This document shows positions 34,127-45,156 of a DNA stretch of 64,000 nt, one piece after another. The position numbers and the translations under genes are program-made. Origin of the DNA: Orobanche coerulescens (lineage: Eukaryota > Streptophyta > Magnoliopsida > Lamiales > Orobanchaceae). Within the stretch, counting starts at the first letter, position 1. Each line of letters begins with the position of its first letter. The DNA lies in NCBI GenBank assembly GCA_033398695.1, contig CM065802.1, positions 152,444,096 to 152,508,095 of the forward strand. Direction: 5' to 3'. Below the pieces are notes generated by a model, which did no database searches, was not told the origin of the DNA, and worked only from the letters and a program-made list of their open reading frames with translations.

Positions 34127-35480
34127 ATAGAGGGCAACCCAAATGGTTTCTATTCTATCATTCTTTATAAAGTGGTGTCTAACACCAACCCTTCTAATGG
34201 ATGATTCGATCTTCTTTTACCCATAGTTCACTTGGCCTCAACCCATTCGGTTTCTATGGCTCGCTAAACTATCTAAGTTTAAACAATCAACTCCTATTAG
34301 TCTGACAATTGAATCTTACCCGGCAACCCATACGGTTTCTAGGGGTTTGATTTGTCACAACCAAAGGCATCTAATGTACTCTAGGAATTTATCAACCTTC
34401 CCCAAAAATATTACCCCGACATACTCGGAAGAATAATATTTCAGTTTAGATTCAATTTTCCAAGAGTTTGACGGAGGGTAGGAAACCTCGTAACCTTTAT
34501 AAGTATTTGTAAGTGGGAGTATTAACGTGATTATATGTTACACTTTGCACATTAATCCGTTTATAAGCGCGGTTTGTCGGTTTATTTATTTGTCATACAA
34601 TATGAAAATATACACAACCTAAAACTAACACGCGGTTCATGGAGCGTTCCTAAGTACCGAGTCTTCATCGACTCGATGAAAATACAAGTAATCTAACTAC
34701 AAGTCTTGAATCTTTATCTTCATGGCGGTTCGTCCTCGGCTCTTCATCGTAGCTAATTTATTACAGTTATAAATTTTTTGCATCCTATACAAATTTACTA
34801 AAAAAATAAATCGGCTCAAAACGGCCATTACAACCACATCGAATAAAGATTAAAAATACTAAGTCCTTGAACTACATCCACTCAAAAAATAATGTAACCA
34901 TTACATTAAAATAAATAGCAATAATGATTAATCCAAATATTAATCTAATCAGCAAAAATTAATATAACAATTAGAATTAATCCAATTAATTCACTTAACC
35001 GTTATTTTTAATTAAATCGACAAAAAATACTACATTAAATTAATTCCCTTAAGAATAAAATTACCATAATTATATCTTAGTCAAATTAAATCCAATTTAA
35101 TTTGCGGAAAATTAATTTACCGAACAAAATATGGGCCAAGCCCATGCCGTGAGCGCACCCATCCCGGCAAATGGCGTTGCTGCTCCTCACGGCGAGCGGC
35201 TTCTTTTGACGATCCGGCTCCCCAGAAATTTCAGTGCCGGTCCGGCCATTTTTCCGGCTCGTCTTTTCGTCCCGAATTCAAAATAATATTTTTCTAATTT
35301 TATGTTATACAATTAAATCAGTTTTTCAAAATAAAAATAGATTTATATTGTAACATAAAATCATGAAAAATAATTTTTAGATAAATAATTAAACGTTAGC
35401 AATTAAAACAATTATGATTCTAAAAAAAAAATAACCAAGCACTACAAATGCTAATATCGAATATACGATCGCATAAACCT
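34127..35480 (-). other. Copia leader, distal part
   Basis: Non-coding sequence between the copia primer site and CACTA-1. Bases 34130-34215 match 53450-53545 in reverse (CATCCATTAGAAGGGTTGG, AGAATAGAAACC). The remainder (34600-35480) is AT-rich apart from a GC-rich patch at 35150-35270. No gene is seen. Confidence 0.65.
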
Positions 35481-35493
35481 GTCTCTGATACCA
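35481..35493 (-). other. Copia primer binding site (tRNA-iMet)
   Basis: Minus-strand TGGTATCAGAGAC follows the LTR end CCCAATAG. TGGTATCAGAG is the usual plant copia primer site. Confidence 0.85.
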
Positions 35494-35759
35494 CTATTGG
35501 GTTTCGGTAAGAAAAACAAAATATGCAGCAGAAAATAAACCGGTCCAACCAGATAAAACCAAACCTCAAAAATAGATCGATCAAGCATCGTATAAACAAA
35601 TACAAATGACGAAGATAAAATTAGGAGATCATACCCTCGTAGACCTTTGATAATATCTTCTTGAAGAAAAATTCCCGAGTCAAGTTTTGATCGTTTACGA
35701 TCACCAACACAAACACGAATCCAATTCGTTATAGCTTGATACATTATTTTTCTTCTCTC
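35494..35759 (-). repeat. Copia 5' LTR, 3' part
   Basis: LTR sequence ending CCGAAACCCAATA before the primer site. It continues at 40973 on the far side of CACTA-2, whose duplicated target is tct. Confidence 0.75.
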
Positions 35760-35839
35760 ACTACGCCATATATGGGCTTCAGTCACACCTAAAAAAGTGT
35801 GTTCACAGCCCAAAAAATGTTGGTAAAAGAAAAAAAACA

Positions 35840-36260
35840 GGCTACGGCTACACTTTGATCAAATTTGAAGGTGTTACAAAAATGGCCGCTACCATAGGGG
35901 TCTATGCTAACACTTTTATAGTTTCTCGTAACACTGCGAAAAGGTGTAGCTGTAGACCCCTATGCCAACACTTTTTGATTATGTTCCTACACCTTAAGAG
36001 GTGTTGTTGTAGACCTATGCCAACGCCGTTATCTATGTGGTGACACCATTAAAAGTATAGCTGTAGACCTATGGCTACACTTGTTTAGTACTACTGTAAC
36101 ATAAAATTGTGAAACACTTCGATATTGTTGGCAACACCCTTTATCATTATGGCTACACTTGTTTCTTAAACAATTTAATATCTTTGGCTACACTATGTTA
36201 TTCTTTTACCAACACGTAAAGAGTATATTTTTGGGGTCAATGGCTACATTTTCGCATGTC
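35840..36260. repeat. Subterminal repeats of CACTA-2 (left)
   Basis: More than a dozen 8-12 bp words of the types CTACACTTTT, AACACTTTT, GGTGTAGCTGTAGACC and CTATGCCAACAC occur in both orientations. The matching right set (GGCTGCACATTT, CAGCTACACC, GTGTAGGC) lies at 40760-40930. Confidence 0.8.
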
Positions 36261-36269
36261 TTTTACCAA

Positions 36270-37800
36270 CACTCTAAATGCTAAAAATCAACATATGGTA
36301 TTTAAAAATAGAGTTACCCATTAAAAATAAATTCAAACATCCCAATACATAAAAGGTTATCAAACAACCATCCATATACATAAACCATCTGAAATAACTA
36401 CATAAATCCAAAATGAATATAAGGATGTTAAGGATCCTAACAATGATTCGAATCACCAAAGGGCCGAGTATATCCACCCGTTACAAAAAATGGTGATACT
36501 CATCACAGTTTGCATCCATGCTAATCTCAACTACACATTCAAAACCTGTAGTAGAAAAAAAATTGCCGCTTGGGTTCTGTTTATCAAACGAAATCTGAAT
36601 GCCAATTCCGAAATCTTGAATTTTGAAAACTAAAATGATAAATACAGATATTTTTAGCATGAGCAAATATTAGTTTATAAGATTATGGACTAATTATAAA
36701 ATTAACCCTGAGGTTTTGCCTAACTACACAACAATTGTAGGCTTCGGGCAACCGAACAAAAATTTGATGTCCGAACAATTGCGGGGTTTGTTCAACTGAG
36801 TAATCCTGCACAGATTGACATAAATATAAACAACATATTTAAACTTGTAAGACAGGATATAAAATTTAGTATTGGGAGACATATACCTTATGAAATATGG
36901 TATACGCAGCAGAAAGATAAATCTCGATGAATCAAACAGGTACCTGGTGAAATATAACATAATAAATAGCAAAATCATACAGAGCGATTCCTAAACGAAA
37001 TATAACAGAACAAAATCATATGATTTCTTAGTATGATGTTTTTCGTACTACCTCAGTTTGATATTGCAATTACTAAATCTAACTATACAAGCATAAAATA
37101 TAATTTTGACCACCACAAACCTAACCAATTATACAACGGAACTGAAATTAAAACAATTAGTTAGTTTCGATGCAGTCTGTGCAAAGCAATTAATTGTTTA
37201 CATGTATTCACCTACATCAATCAACGGATGAATAACATTAAAATTAACATTTGTATAAAAACTCACCAATAAGCACACAATACATGTTTTTGAGTGGCAC
37301 CGGTGATGGGTTTCTCTGGCGAGACACACCTTCGACATCAACGACAATCTAAAAAAGAAGTTGTGAAATAAAACAAAAAACACCATATCAACGATAAATA
37401 GAGACCCCTAGGGAAAAAACCCACAAATAATACATATCAAGTATAATAATCTGACATAAATAATACATAAGTAAAACAGATAGTCACCTTCTGTAAGACC
37501 CTTTCATTCTATCGTTTAATGTCCCATCAAACTCAATGTTCAAAACACCAAAACCAATTGGCATACAGGAAGGAAAATTTAGTAGAAGTAAAAAAGAAAA
37601 GAAGAAAAATCATCAAGTTTGGTTCTGCTGCAAGTTACCATGTTGGTGACACCAACCCATCCACCACATTACAAAGTAAAGTAAATTTAGAACTTGTTCT
37701 ATAATTCTTTCTTCTATTTACCTTTCTTTTATCATTTTTTTTTGGTGGGGGGGGGGGGTAGAAGAGGAGGAGTGGCTTTTGGTGGGAATGATGAAAAGAT
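36270..37800. other. CACTA-2 interior, no recognised gene
   Basis: AT-rich sequence with short chance frames. There is an 11-base G run at about 37745-37757. Nothing else supported. Confidence 0.4.
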
Positions 37801-37807
37801 AAATTAC

Positions 37808-37954
37808 CTGCACAATCTTGCGAGTCAAAGTGACACTAATTCCACGTCGAATCATCATATCTGATAAAACACCAGCAAGGTAGCCTGTGACAGCCATCAT
37901 ACTCCACGGAACAACACTCAACCAAGCAACATGTCTAAGATCAACATGATATAT
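37808..37954 (-). pseudogene. Captured PHT4-type transporter, exon a
   Basis: The minus-strand exon is bounded by an acceptor TTGTTGTAG (37963-37955) and a donor GTAATT (37807-37802). It encodes IYHVDLRHVAWLSVVPWSMM then AVTGYLAGVLSDMM and VTLTRKIVQ, the AWxSxVPWxxMAxxGYxAGxxSD signature of plant PHT4 (ANTR) anion/phosphate transporters of the major facilitator superfamily. The exon itself is open. It is the most 3' of four collinear exons. Confidence 0.85.
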
Positions 37955-38040
37955 CTACAACAATCAGAAATCACTGTTATTTATATTCCATAAGCATTAA
38001 CAAAGTTAACAGTAAATTCAAAAATAATTTTTGTGGCTCA

Positions 38041-38086
38041 CCGTCTTGAAGTAGATTGGCATCCATGAAAGTATAAAAAAAAATCC
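38041..38086 (-). pseudogene. Captured PHT4-type transporter, exon b
   Basis: A small exon with acceptor GTGTAG (38092-38087) and donor GTGAGC (38040-38035), encoding GFFFILSWMPIYFKT, a transmembrane segment just upstream of exon a in PHT4 proteins. Both splice sites are canonical and the frame joins exon a in the order expected for the family. Confidence 0.85.
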
Positions 38087-38472
38087 CTACACGGAAGAAA
38101 ATAATATAATAAAACTTCATGCAGGATAATCTTTGATTTAGCAAAAAAAACAATTATATTATGCATCAACACTCATGTTAAAAACATGTCAGAAGAAGCC
38201 AACAATGCCTTCAAATCTGAGGTTCATGGTAGGGAGTGTTTACTTTGAGTGATAGGATGGATAGATAAAAATAATCCAACCTAGGATTGATTATGGACTG
38301 AATAATTTCGAACTTGTTTAATCATCCTATCCTTCAAATACTCAATCCTATGTTTTATTAATCTATCATATCACTCAAAGTAAACGTCCCCTTAGGGGAT
38401 TCAAGTTATAGATCTGACTCCAGGAAAAAGATAGTCGCAACGTGGAAGAAGTTCTAGAGGAAGAATACATTA

Positions 38473-38590
38473 CCCAGCTATGCATAGCATTTTCAACAAT
38501 CAGCGACCAAGTGGGTAGCCTAGAGAGCAAACAACCAAAAGGAGGAATGCCTTTTCTTGTTTCAGGTCGGCTTTTTGATAGAGAGGGTAC
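38473..38590 (-). pseudogene. Captured PHT4-type transporter, exon c
   Basis: It encodes IPPFGCLLSRLPTWSLIVEN then AMHSW and ends at donor GTAATG (38472-38467). The RLLSxxPTWSLIVxNAMHSW motif precedes the exon b segment in PHT4 transporters. The 5' edge is not clear. Confidence 0.8.
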
Positions 38591-38622
38591 TGATGACCTG
38601 CTCTGTATGTATCTTAGTTAAA

Positions 38623-38826
38623 CTTAAATATTTGAGGACTTCGATCAGGAGAGCCTGCAGTTGTTGATACCCAAACTAAAATCCATAGAAAGCCAAACAA
38701 CCCAAATATCACAAATAGACCATATATGCCTCCATGTGACATGAGGATTAAAGAAAGTGCAAGTCAAATAGCACTTCCAAGCTGAAATCCAGCCATTGCA
38801 AGTCCCACAGCCCTTGATCTTCTAAA
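38623..38826 (-). pseudogene. Captured PHT4-type transporter, exon d (with stop)
   Basis: The translation gives RRSRAVGLAMAGFQLGSAI, a TGA stop at about 38770-38768 where the family has Gly, then LALSLILMSHGGIYGLFVIF and GFLWILVWVSTT, ending PDRSPQIFK. These are two transmembrane helices of PHT4. The in-frame stop shows the copy is dead. With exons c, b and a it spans about 1 kb in genomic order. Confidence 0.85.
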
Positions 38827-39043
38827 TGAACCCAGGCCATGCTACTGAGATATGATAAGAGGCACACATAGACATAGACACACGCAGAGAGAGAATAAAA
38901 ACGCAATAATAAAAATCATAAAGATTAGTTGGATCTGCGAAGTACCTCAATACCTTCGATGAGCACGAGCAAGCAAACTGTCAATAATACAAGAACTCAG
39001 AGGACGTCAACAATGCAAAATACTAAACCGGTACCTTATTACC

Positions 39044-39257
39044 AGAAGTGAAGGTGACGGATTTAGGATTGACGGGTAGCTCGGCGGCGTTAAGGATAAG
39101 GAACTCAGTTCCCAAAACGACATCGATGGAAATTTGAGATCGTAACGCGATCAGACTTCAATTTGAGATCGTAACACTTAGGGATAGCAAATTTGGGGAG
39201 GCGCGGATGACCTTTGAATTTTGACCTGTTTCGAGTCATTTGACTAAGCTCCGCCAT
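39044..39257 (-). pseudogene. Captured aminopeptidase M1 first exon
   Basis: From Met codons at 39257 or 39239 the minus strand encodes KFKGHPRLPKFAIPKCYDLK, which matches the conserved N-terminus of plant aminopeptidase M1 (M1 zinc metallopeptidase). After a frame change it reads ISIDVVLGTEFLILNAAELP then NPKSVTFTSGNK, the next conserved stretch. Between them the normal segment is replaced by a repeat of CGATCTCAAATT (39169-39158 and about 39133-39122), so a local deletion/duplication broke the frame. Only the start of the gene is present; the catalytic HExxH region is absent. Confidence 0.82.
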
Positions 39258-40447
39258 GTCGTCTTCTGTAAAAATGAAGCCTTTGTGACTAAAGCTTATG
39301 AATCTGAAAGTGACTGAGTGGAATAGAGAATCTCCCATACACACATATAAGTACCTTGTCCAATCCTAAGACAACCACATTTTTATAAGATGTGGAAAAG
39401 TACCTGAACATAAACTAATATAGAAGAATATTGGAGATAAATCAATGGCTAGTTACAAAAAGTACCCCTGAGATTCGACCTAAGTACCCAAAAAAAACTA
39501 TCTAACTAACTTTCAAAGCTACAAAACATAGTCTTGAGATTTTATTCTGGCTCATATATTGTCCCCTTCATAGGTAGAGGAATTTCATAACCCCTTTAAT
39601 GTTTATAAAAATAATGCAGTTAAACCCCTAATTATAACACTAATTCAAACCTCATAGGTATTTTTTTTTGGTAATTGGGAAGGTTAGTTGGGGTTTTTCT
39701 AAAGCAGCTGATAAACTATTTTCGAATATTTTGCCTAACTTCAAAAAAGCACTTCGAGAAAACAACAAATATTATTTGTTCCATTAATCGTTTGATGCAT
39801 CGTTGATTTAACAATTTTGAGGACATAATACTCCTCGGATATTTATTTTCCTTTTAACATAACTTTATGCTTTCAACAATTCTTTCTGTAGAGAAGCAAA
39901 AGGAGAAGATGCATTTACAAATTCCCAAAACCTTCAACGATTTATCAAAACAGTTCATTAACGATTAAATTTTTCTTTACAGACACTCCTAAATTAGGGT
40001 ATTGAAATTAAAGACGGAAGAAAAGTGAGAGAGAAATAACTCGAAAGGAAAAAAAGCAAAAATACCCCAGCAGCTTTGACGAAGCCTTCAATAGAGTCCT
40101 CGATTGAAGGCGAGCCACGTCCCATACAAGAAGACAACGCCTCAGCCGTTGCAACGGGTCTGGACCCTCACGAACTCCGTCCAAAACATTTTGATCGTTG
40201 AAGGCCACCTCGCATCCCATAAAGCACCGGCCTAAGAATGAAAATATTTGTGATGAAGAAGAACGAAGTGGGAAGAGAGCGATAAGAGTAGACGGGCGGT
40301 GAATAAAACAAGTAAAGGAAAAAGGTTTTGGTGGCAGGAGAGTTTGAGACGCCTGTTTGTGGAAGAGAGACGAAAGCGTGAAACTAACTCCACAAAAAAA
40401 GGAAGCGCTAAATTGAGAGGAAACGTTTTCGACCAAAGGCCCATTGC

Positions 40448-40483
<36 letters not shown>

Positions 40484-40518
40484 AAACTTATATTTATTTT
40501 ACTTATATTTATTTTTCC

Positions 40519-40562
<44 letters not shown>
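40448..40562. repeat. Microsatellites (AT)n and (GA)n
   Basis: (AT) runs at 40448-40482 and 40519-40540, then (GA)11 at 40541-40562, near the right end of CACTA-2. Confidence 0.95.
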
Positions 40563-40564
<2 letters not shown>

Positions 40565-40972
40565 AGATATATGGTACAAAATGTATTTGTCGGTTGGCTC
40601 GTGAATGGTTGAGCTGTGAGAAAGTTGAGAGAAAGAGTTGAGAGTGAATAATTAAAATTTGACCCGCTTAATTGAAATATTTGGACAAAGATGGAGCCCG
40701 CCTATTTAATTGACTAATATTCGAACAATCATTGAGCTCGCCTATTTTTTATTGATTTTTAAAGATCAACGGCTGCACATTTTTAAAGACCAACAGCTAC
40801 ACCAACTTCAACGTTACCGTAGATACTGAATAACGTCTACCGTAACAGTGATTTATATTAATGCTAACACCGAAAAAAAGTGTAGGCCGAGATCACTTTC
40901 AAGGCATATATGGTTACACTTTTGCTTGTAACATTGAAAAAAGCGTTGTTAAAGCCCATATATGGCGTAGTG

Positions 40973-41711
40973 TCTTCTCTTCTTCCTTTTCTTTCTCTCA
41001 AAGATGAACAACAAAATGAAAAATAATTTTTCTCCTCTCCCTTGATGAACTCACGGCTAAATTGTGTCTTTCAATGTGTGTGGTTTGCTTAATCTTCATC
41101 GAATGAAAGACTACACTATTTTATATAACAATATGAGATCAAATGATGAGATATGACATTTCATCCATTTGTCCTCATCTTATTACTATATAAATACACC
41201 CCACATGATGAAGAAAACACATGGAAGGTAAGGGGAAAGAAACATGGGGCGGCCCACTATGGTTGGTGAGAAAAATGAACTGAGCCACTCGGTTCATGTA
41301 CCAGACGTTCGCGAGTATAACCCGTTAAGTACACTACATTTTATCTCAAATGTATTTATACTCAATACATTAAACCAATCAATTAATTTTATCAAATATA
41401 AAATTATAACAATATATTCCAAGAAATAATTATTTATGAATTAAATTGATCACCCGGTAATTAATTTCAATTCACTAGACTGCTTGATTTATCATATAAA
41501 TCAAATTAGATATTTAATAACCAATAATAATGAAGAGATAAATATGTATTTATCCATCAAATATACTTGTGCGTGACTCCATAGGTCAGTCTTAGTCGGC
41601 AATGGGAGGAAGCAAGGAGTATGGGTAATATTTAGTCAGTCTAGTGCTCTGTACCGTAACCCAACTAAGAACGAATGACCAGATCATTCAAAACCATTAT
41701 GTCGTGAATAC
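40973..41711 (-). repeat. Copia 5' LTR, upstream part
   Basis: Continues from 35759 across CACTA-2. Related to 15619-16915 on the other strand through GCCGACTAAGACTGACCTAT- and TTAGTTGGGTTA-like blocks. It is cut at 41711 by the next gypsy LTR. Confidence 0.65.
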
Positions 41712-42394
41712 TGTAACACCCCCAAACCACTCGGGAATATTACAGCGCCGCAGACCCTCTCCGTGAGGATCTACCAGGCTAAATACATAATAATGCATCA
41801 CTTCACATGCCTACATGGCTACGTAAAGGACCATTAGACCGATTTGGTCTTTTATCACAACACACACATCATTACATATAAGATTCTTTCCCATAGCTCA
41901 TACCCACGCAAGGGCTGGAATGCACTAACGCTCCCATATATCGGGATAATAACACATCGGAGAAATAACCAACAAGACTATCCAAAATACTCTACGATTG
42001 GTCTTCATGTGATTAGTATCGTCATCTTCTATCACCCTTCGTATCGATCCTGTGATTCGCTCCCCAGCAACCTGCAAGTACCTGGACGTAATACAGACAT
42101 CCACCCCCCGAATACTCGGGGGTTAGCAAAACTCTACTGTTTTGCTAGTGCAAGCATAAAATACGAATATAAGCCATACACAACATACTCGAAGAATATA
42201 ATAATCATGAACACGCTTCCCGAGATAAATTATTTGACCAAGAAAGTTAAAGTGGGAAAATAAAACCAATGTATCTCTTGTAAAACATTTTATGATCTCA
42301 GGAGTTTTAAAAACATTTGGGGTTAAAGAATTCTCAAGTCTTTTGAAAACACTTGGGGACACGGCCCAAAATCATCTTTCCCAAAATACAAGTT

Positions 42395-42520
42395 CCGATA
42401 AGAAATCACGGGGTCCACGACCCAAATCATAAAACACAGGATCCACGACCCAATTCATCAAACACAGGGTCCACGACCCAATTCATCAAACACAGGGTCC
42501 ACGACCCAAATCATCAAACA
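42395..42520. repeat. ~29-bp tandem repeat, four units
   Basis: GGGTCCACGACCCAAATCAT followed by CAAACACA recurs about every 29 bp. The equivalent array at 49025-49140 in the second LTR also has four units. Confidence 0.9.
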
Positions 42521-43814
42521 TATATTCCTAAGGATTAATCGCGTCCTGTGCTAACAAGCCACGAACCTCATATGCTCCCGCAGAACATACCCGAGTGAAT
42601 AACCCAATAGAAACCATACCAAATCACATGTCCTCGTGACAACAGTCACAGACCCATTGCCAAACCACAACCATAAGTTATCCCGACATCGCGCTAACAA
42701 GCCACGAACCTCGGAGTCCCCGCAAGACATACCCGGATTGGATAACCCCACAAGTTATCCCGGCATCGGGCTAGAAAGCCCCGAACATCGGAGTCCCTGC
42801 AAGACATACCCGGATTGGATAACCCCACGGTCACGCCCGACCCATACTAGCAAGTATGGATTCCGGACATTCATCAATCTTACCCGGAGGCACGTCACTT
42901 CCAACGATCACATAACAATAAGCAAAACATCAAGCCAAGCAACACTAAACATCACAACCTCCTTTCAAAAGAGTAACAACCAATATCACCCGTCATATAT
43001 TCTCCGAACAAGCACACATAACAGCACGTAATCCTCGGTAATTGATTACAGTTTATTACATTCACTAAATGTGATCATACGTCTTTCAACAAACGAAGTT
43101 AACACACATAGTCCAAAAACACACTTATTCACGAAGCATACGAGTTATCGTTGAAAGACAACATTTATCGAGAACATACTGATCCTTTTTAAAATTCATT
43201 AAACATTCGGATTTCGCATAAAATCATTTACCAACAATTATGCCTACGAAACATGAAACGTATGGGCAAGATACTTGCCTCGATTCCGCGAGCAATGGAA
43301 TGACGAATGGACACGGCCGGGTAGCCCTCGAACTTCCAAGATCGACCAAAAACCCAACAGCTCCACAAAAACTACAAAATAATACCACCACGAACGAATA
43401 ACGCTAGATGACATCCGAATGAACACGAAAAACAACAAGGATCCGAGGGTTCTTCAAGGAAATCGGAAATCAAGTTCTGGGATGGTAAAAATCGATAAAC
43501 GAATTACAAAATACGAAGATCATGACCAAGACAACAAGAATACCATAACCAATTCATAAATCCCGGATTAAATCAAAGAATTACGAAGAAACCCCCCAAA
43601 ATCATACAATTATGGTTCTAAGGAAGAAATACCTCGATCCGGAGAAGAACAAGGATTAGATGTTGTTCTAATCGACAAAGGCCTTCCAAAAAGCCTTGGA
43701 AATGAGTAGAATCGGCCAAGAACTCCCCCTACCGATCACTCCTGTCATGACCAACAGGTGAAGAAAACGTAAGAAAATGAGGTCTGGCCGAAGCCCAGGC
43801 CTATATATGCCGAC

Positions 43815-44145
43815 AGGGTTATGGCCGTAACTGGCAATGCCTTACGGCCGTAACTCGGTCAACGCGCGTTAGCATACGCAATGGCCGACAACTTGCATAC
43901 GCAACGATCACACCTTACGGCCGTAATCGGCATAGCCTTACGGCCGTAATCGAGCACCCCAGACCACTGGATGAAATCTACCGAATCATTATGGCTGTAA
44001 CCGGCCTGCGCCCAGCGGCCGTAACAAGCCTTACGGCCGAAACCAGATAGACCTTACGGCCGTAACCGAGTGTCCCAGGCCCAGGTGTTCGAAAGTCTTA
44101 CGTCCGTAATCGGCCAGGCCTTACAGCCGTAACTCGATCCTACCC
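43815..44145. repeat. TTACGGCCGTAA palindrome cluster (left LTR)
   Basis: Copies of TTACGGCCGTAA or one-base variants lie near 43821, 43844, 43915, 43936, 43991 (variant), 44030, 44054, 44099 and 44122; CGTTAGCATACGCAA variants lie near 43865-43905. Confidence 0.9.
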
Positions 44146-44338
44146 CGGCCATCCGACTCGATACTCGACGACGTCTCGATCATGCGAACGCACCGAATAT
44201 GATCCAAAACAATAACGAACAGGCTATGAAACTCAACGTACCACTGTACAAGCATGCGATTCCAACAACGCGGATGACAACAGTTCGTTCGACCGAAGAA
44301 AATTCAACAAAATCAGAATGAAGATCTCGGGCATTACA

Positions 44339-45156
44339 TTCTACCCCTCTTAAAAGAAGTTTCTTCCTCAAAACTTGAAACATAGAACGAACAATGCAAA
44401 ACAAACTCAGACAACACACGATAACTGTTGCCGACATCCCGTGATGACTCACATACAGCACGCAGCTGCTACCGTCTAAATCGCTATACTAGAACAATAA
44501 CAAAACACAACGAACGAAAATCAATACGATTGACCAACCCAACAGTACATCAATCAAAACGAGAGCTAATCGCTGAAAAAATACGAAATTCCACAGCCCA
44601 AGGGTTGGAAGATCGAAAATGAGACTAATTTCCCGAACTTAAGGAAATTACGAAGGAGTCTGAACGCTCAACAATCACGAAATGAGATTAACAAAAACCG
44701 AACAATCACATGATCGAACCACAACGATCGAGACAACAACAATCGAACAATCATGTTCGAATCACGACAAACAATAAAACTCAAACAACAACCCCAAAGT
44801 TCACATCTCGACCTGAGACTATATATGATCCGATGAAAACAACAAGATGTGCATTCACATAAGATCCACAGGAAATGGAATAGCAGTTGAAAAGTCACAA
44901 CAACAAACGGGTTATTCCGAAACAATACCAGACTCGTTCGATCAACCAAAGCAAGAGACAGGACAAGTTCAGAAAATGTGAACGAACATAAGCGAGTCGA
45001 CAGAGTCGAAAATATAGAAATTCAAAATCCGATCCACTTCGAATAAAAGAAGTTTATCTCCAAAATTCGAAACAACAAAGTAAGGAAATAATATAACATA
45101 CAACTGATAGACCACGCCCCTGAGGGACTCCTCGGAGTCGGTCCTAATATCGGTGC
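44339..45156 (-). other. Pol-less interior of the left unit
   Basis: Begins with polypurine tract AAGAGGGGTAGAA (44351-44339, minus). The remaining 800 bp, where pol ought to be, has no conserved domain on either strand and only short chance frames. The matching block in the right unit is 50961-51778. Confidence 0.75.

Larger units (their letters stand above)
35760..40972. mobile_element. CACTA transposon 2 (5213 bp, non-autonomous, gene-capturing)
   Basis: Perfect 21-bp TIRs: CACTACGCCATATATGGGCT plus T at the left, and its reverse complement ending at 40972. The target duplication is tct (35757-35759 and 40973-40975). Subterminal repeats of GTGTAGC/GCTACAC and TGTTGGCA type fill 35840-36260 and 40760-40930. 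No transposase domain was recognised. The middle holds exons of a PHT4 transporter and of aminopeptidase M1 on the minus strand with introns kept, so DNA rather than cDNA was captured. Confidence 0.9.
17401..41711 (-). mobile_element. One copia element split by nested insertions
   Basis: Copia pieces of one orientation line up in order from right to left: LTR 41711-40973 and 35759-35494, primer site 35493-35481, leader 35480-34127 and 27810-27610, gag 27609-27304 and 18773-18356, protease 18264-17767, integrase 17752-17401. They are separated by CACTA-2, CACTA-1 and a Tekay gypsy, each with its own target duplication. The copia copy at 53425-57650 is contiguous across both interior sites and so serves as the empty-site reference. 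The element is truncated inside integrase at about 17401. Confidence 0.85.
41712..44338 (-). repeat. LTR of gag-only gypsy, left copy (2627 bp)
   Basis: Plus-strand ends TGTAACACCCCC and CGGGCATTACA. In minus orientation: TTACGGCCGTAA cluster (44145-43815), TATA box CATATATAGG (43799-43808), donor-like GAG/GTATTT (43633), tandem repeats of about 80 bp (42650-42850) and about 29 bp (42395-42520), and hairpins CCCCCGAATACTCGGGGG and TAGCAAAACTC...GTTTTGCTA (42105-42150). Confidence 0.92.

Noticed and set aside
40008..40436. A 142-codon minus-strand frame near the CACTA-2 end
   Set aside because: No recognised domain. Alternative frames contain an exon-like stretch near 40075-40190, but without a match or a clear splice pair I could not support a gene.
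42353..42538. Repetitive open frame with HDPNHKTQD-like units
   Set aside because: It is the translation of the 29-bp LTR tandem repeat; the copy at 48971-49156 behaves the same way.
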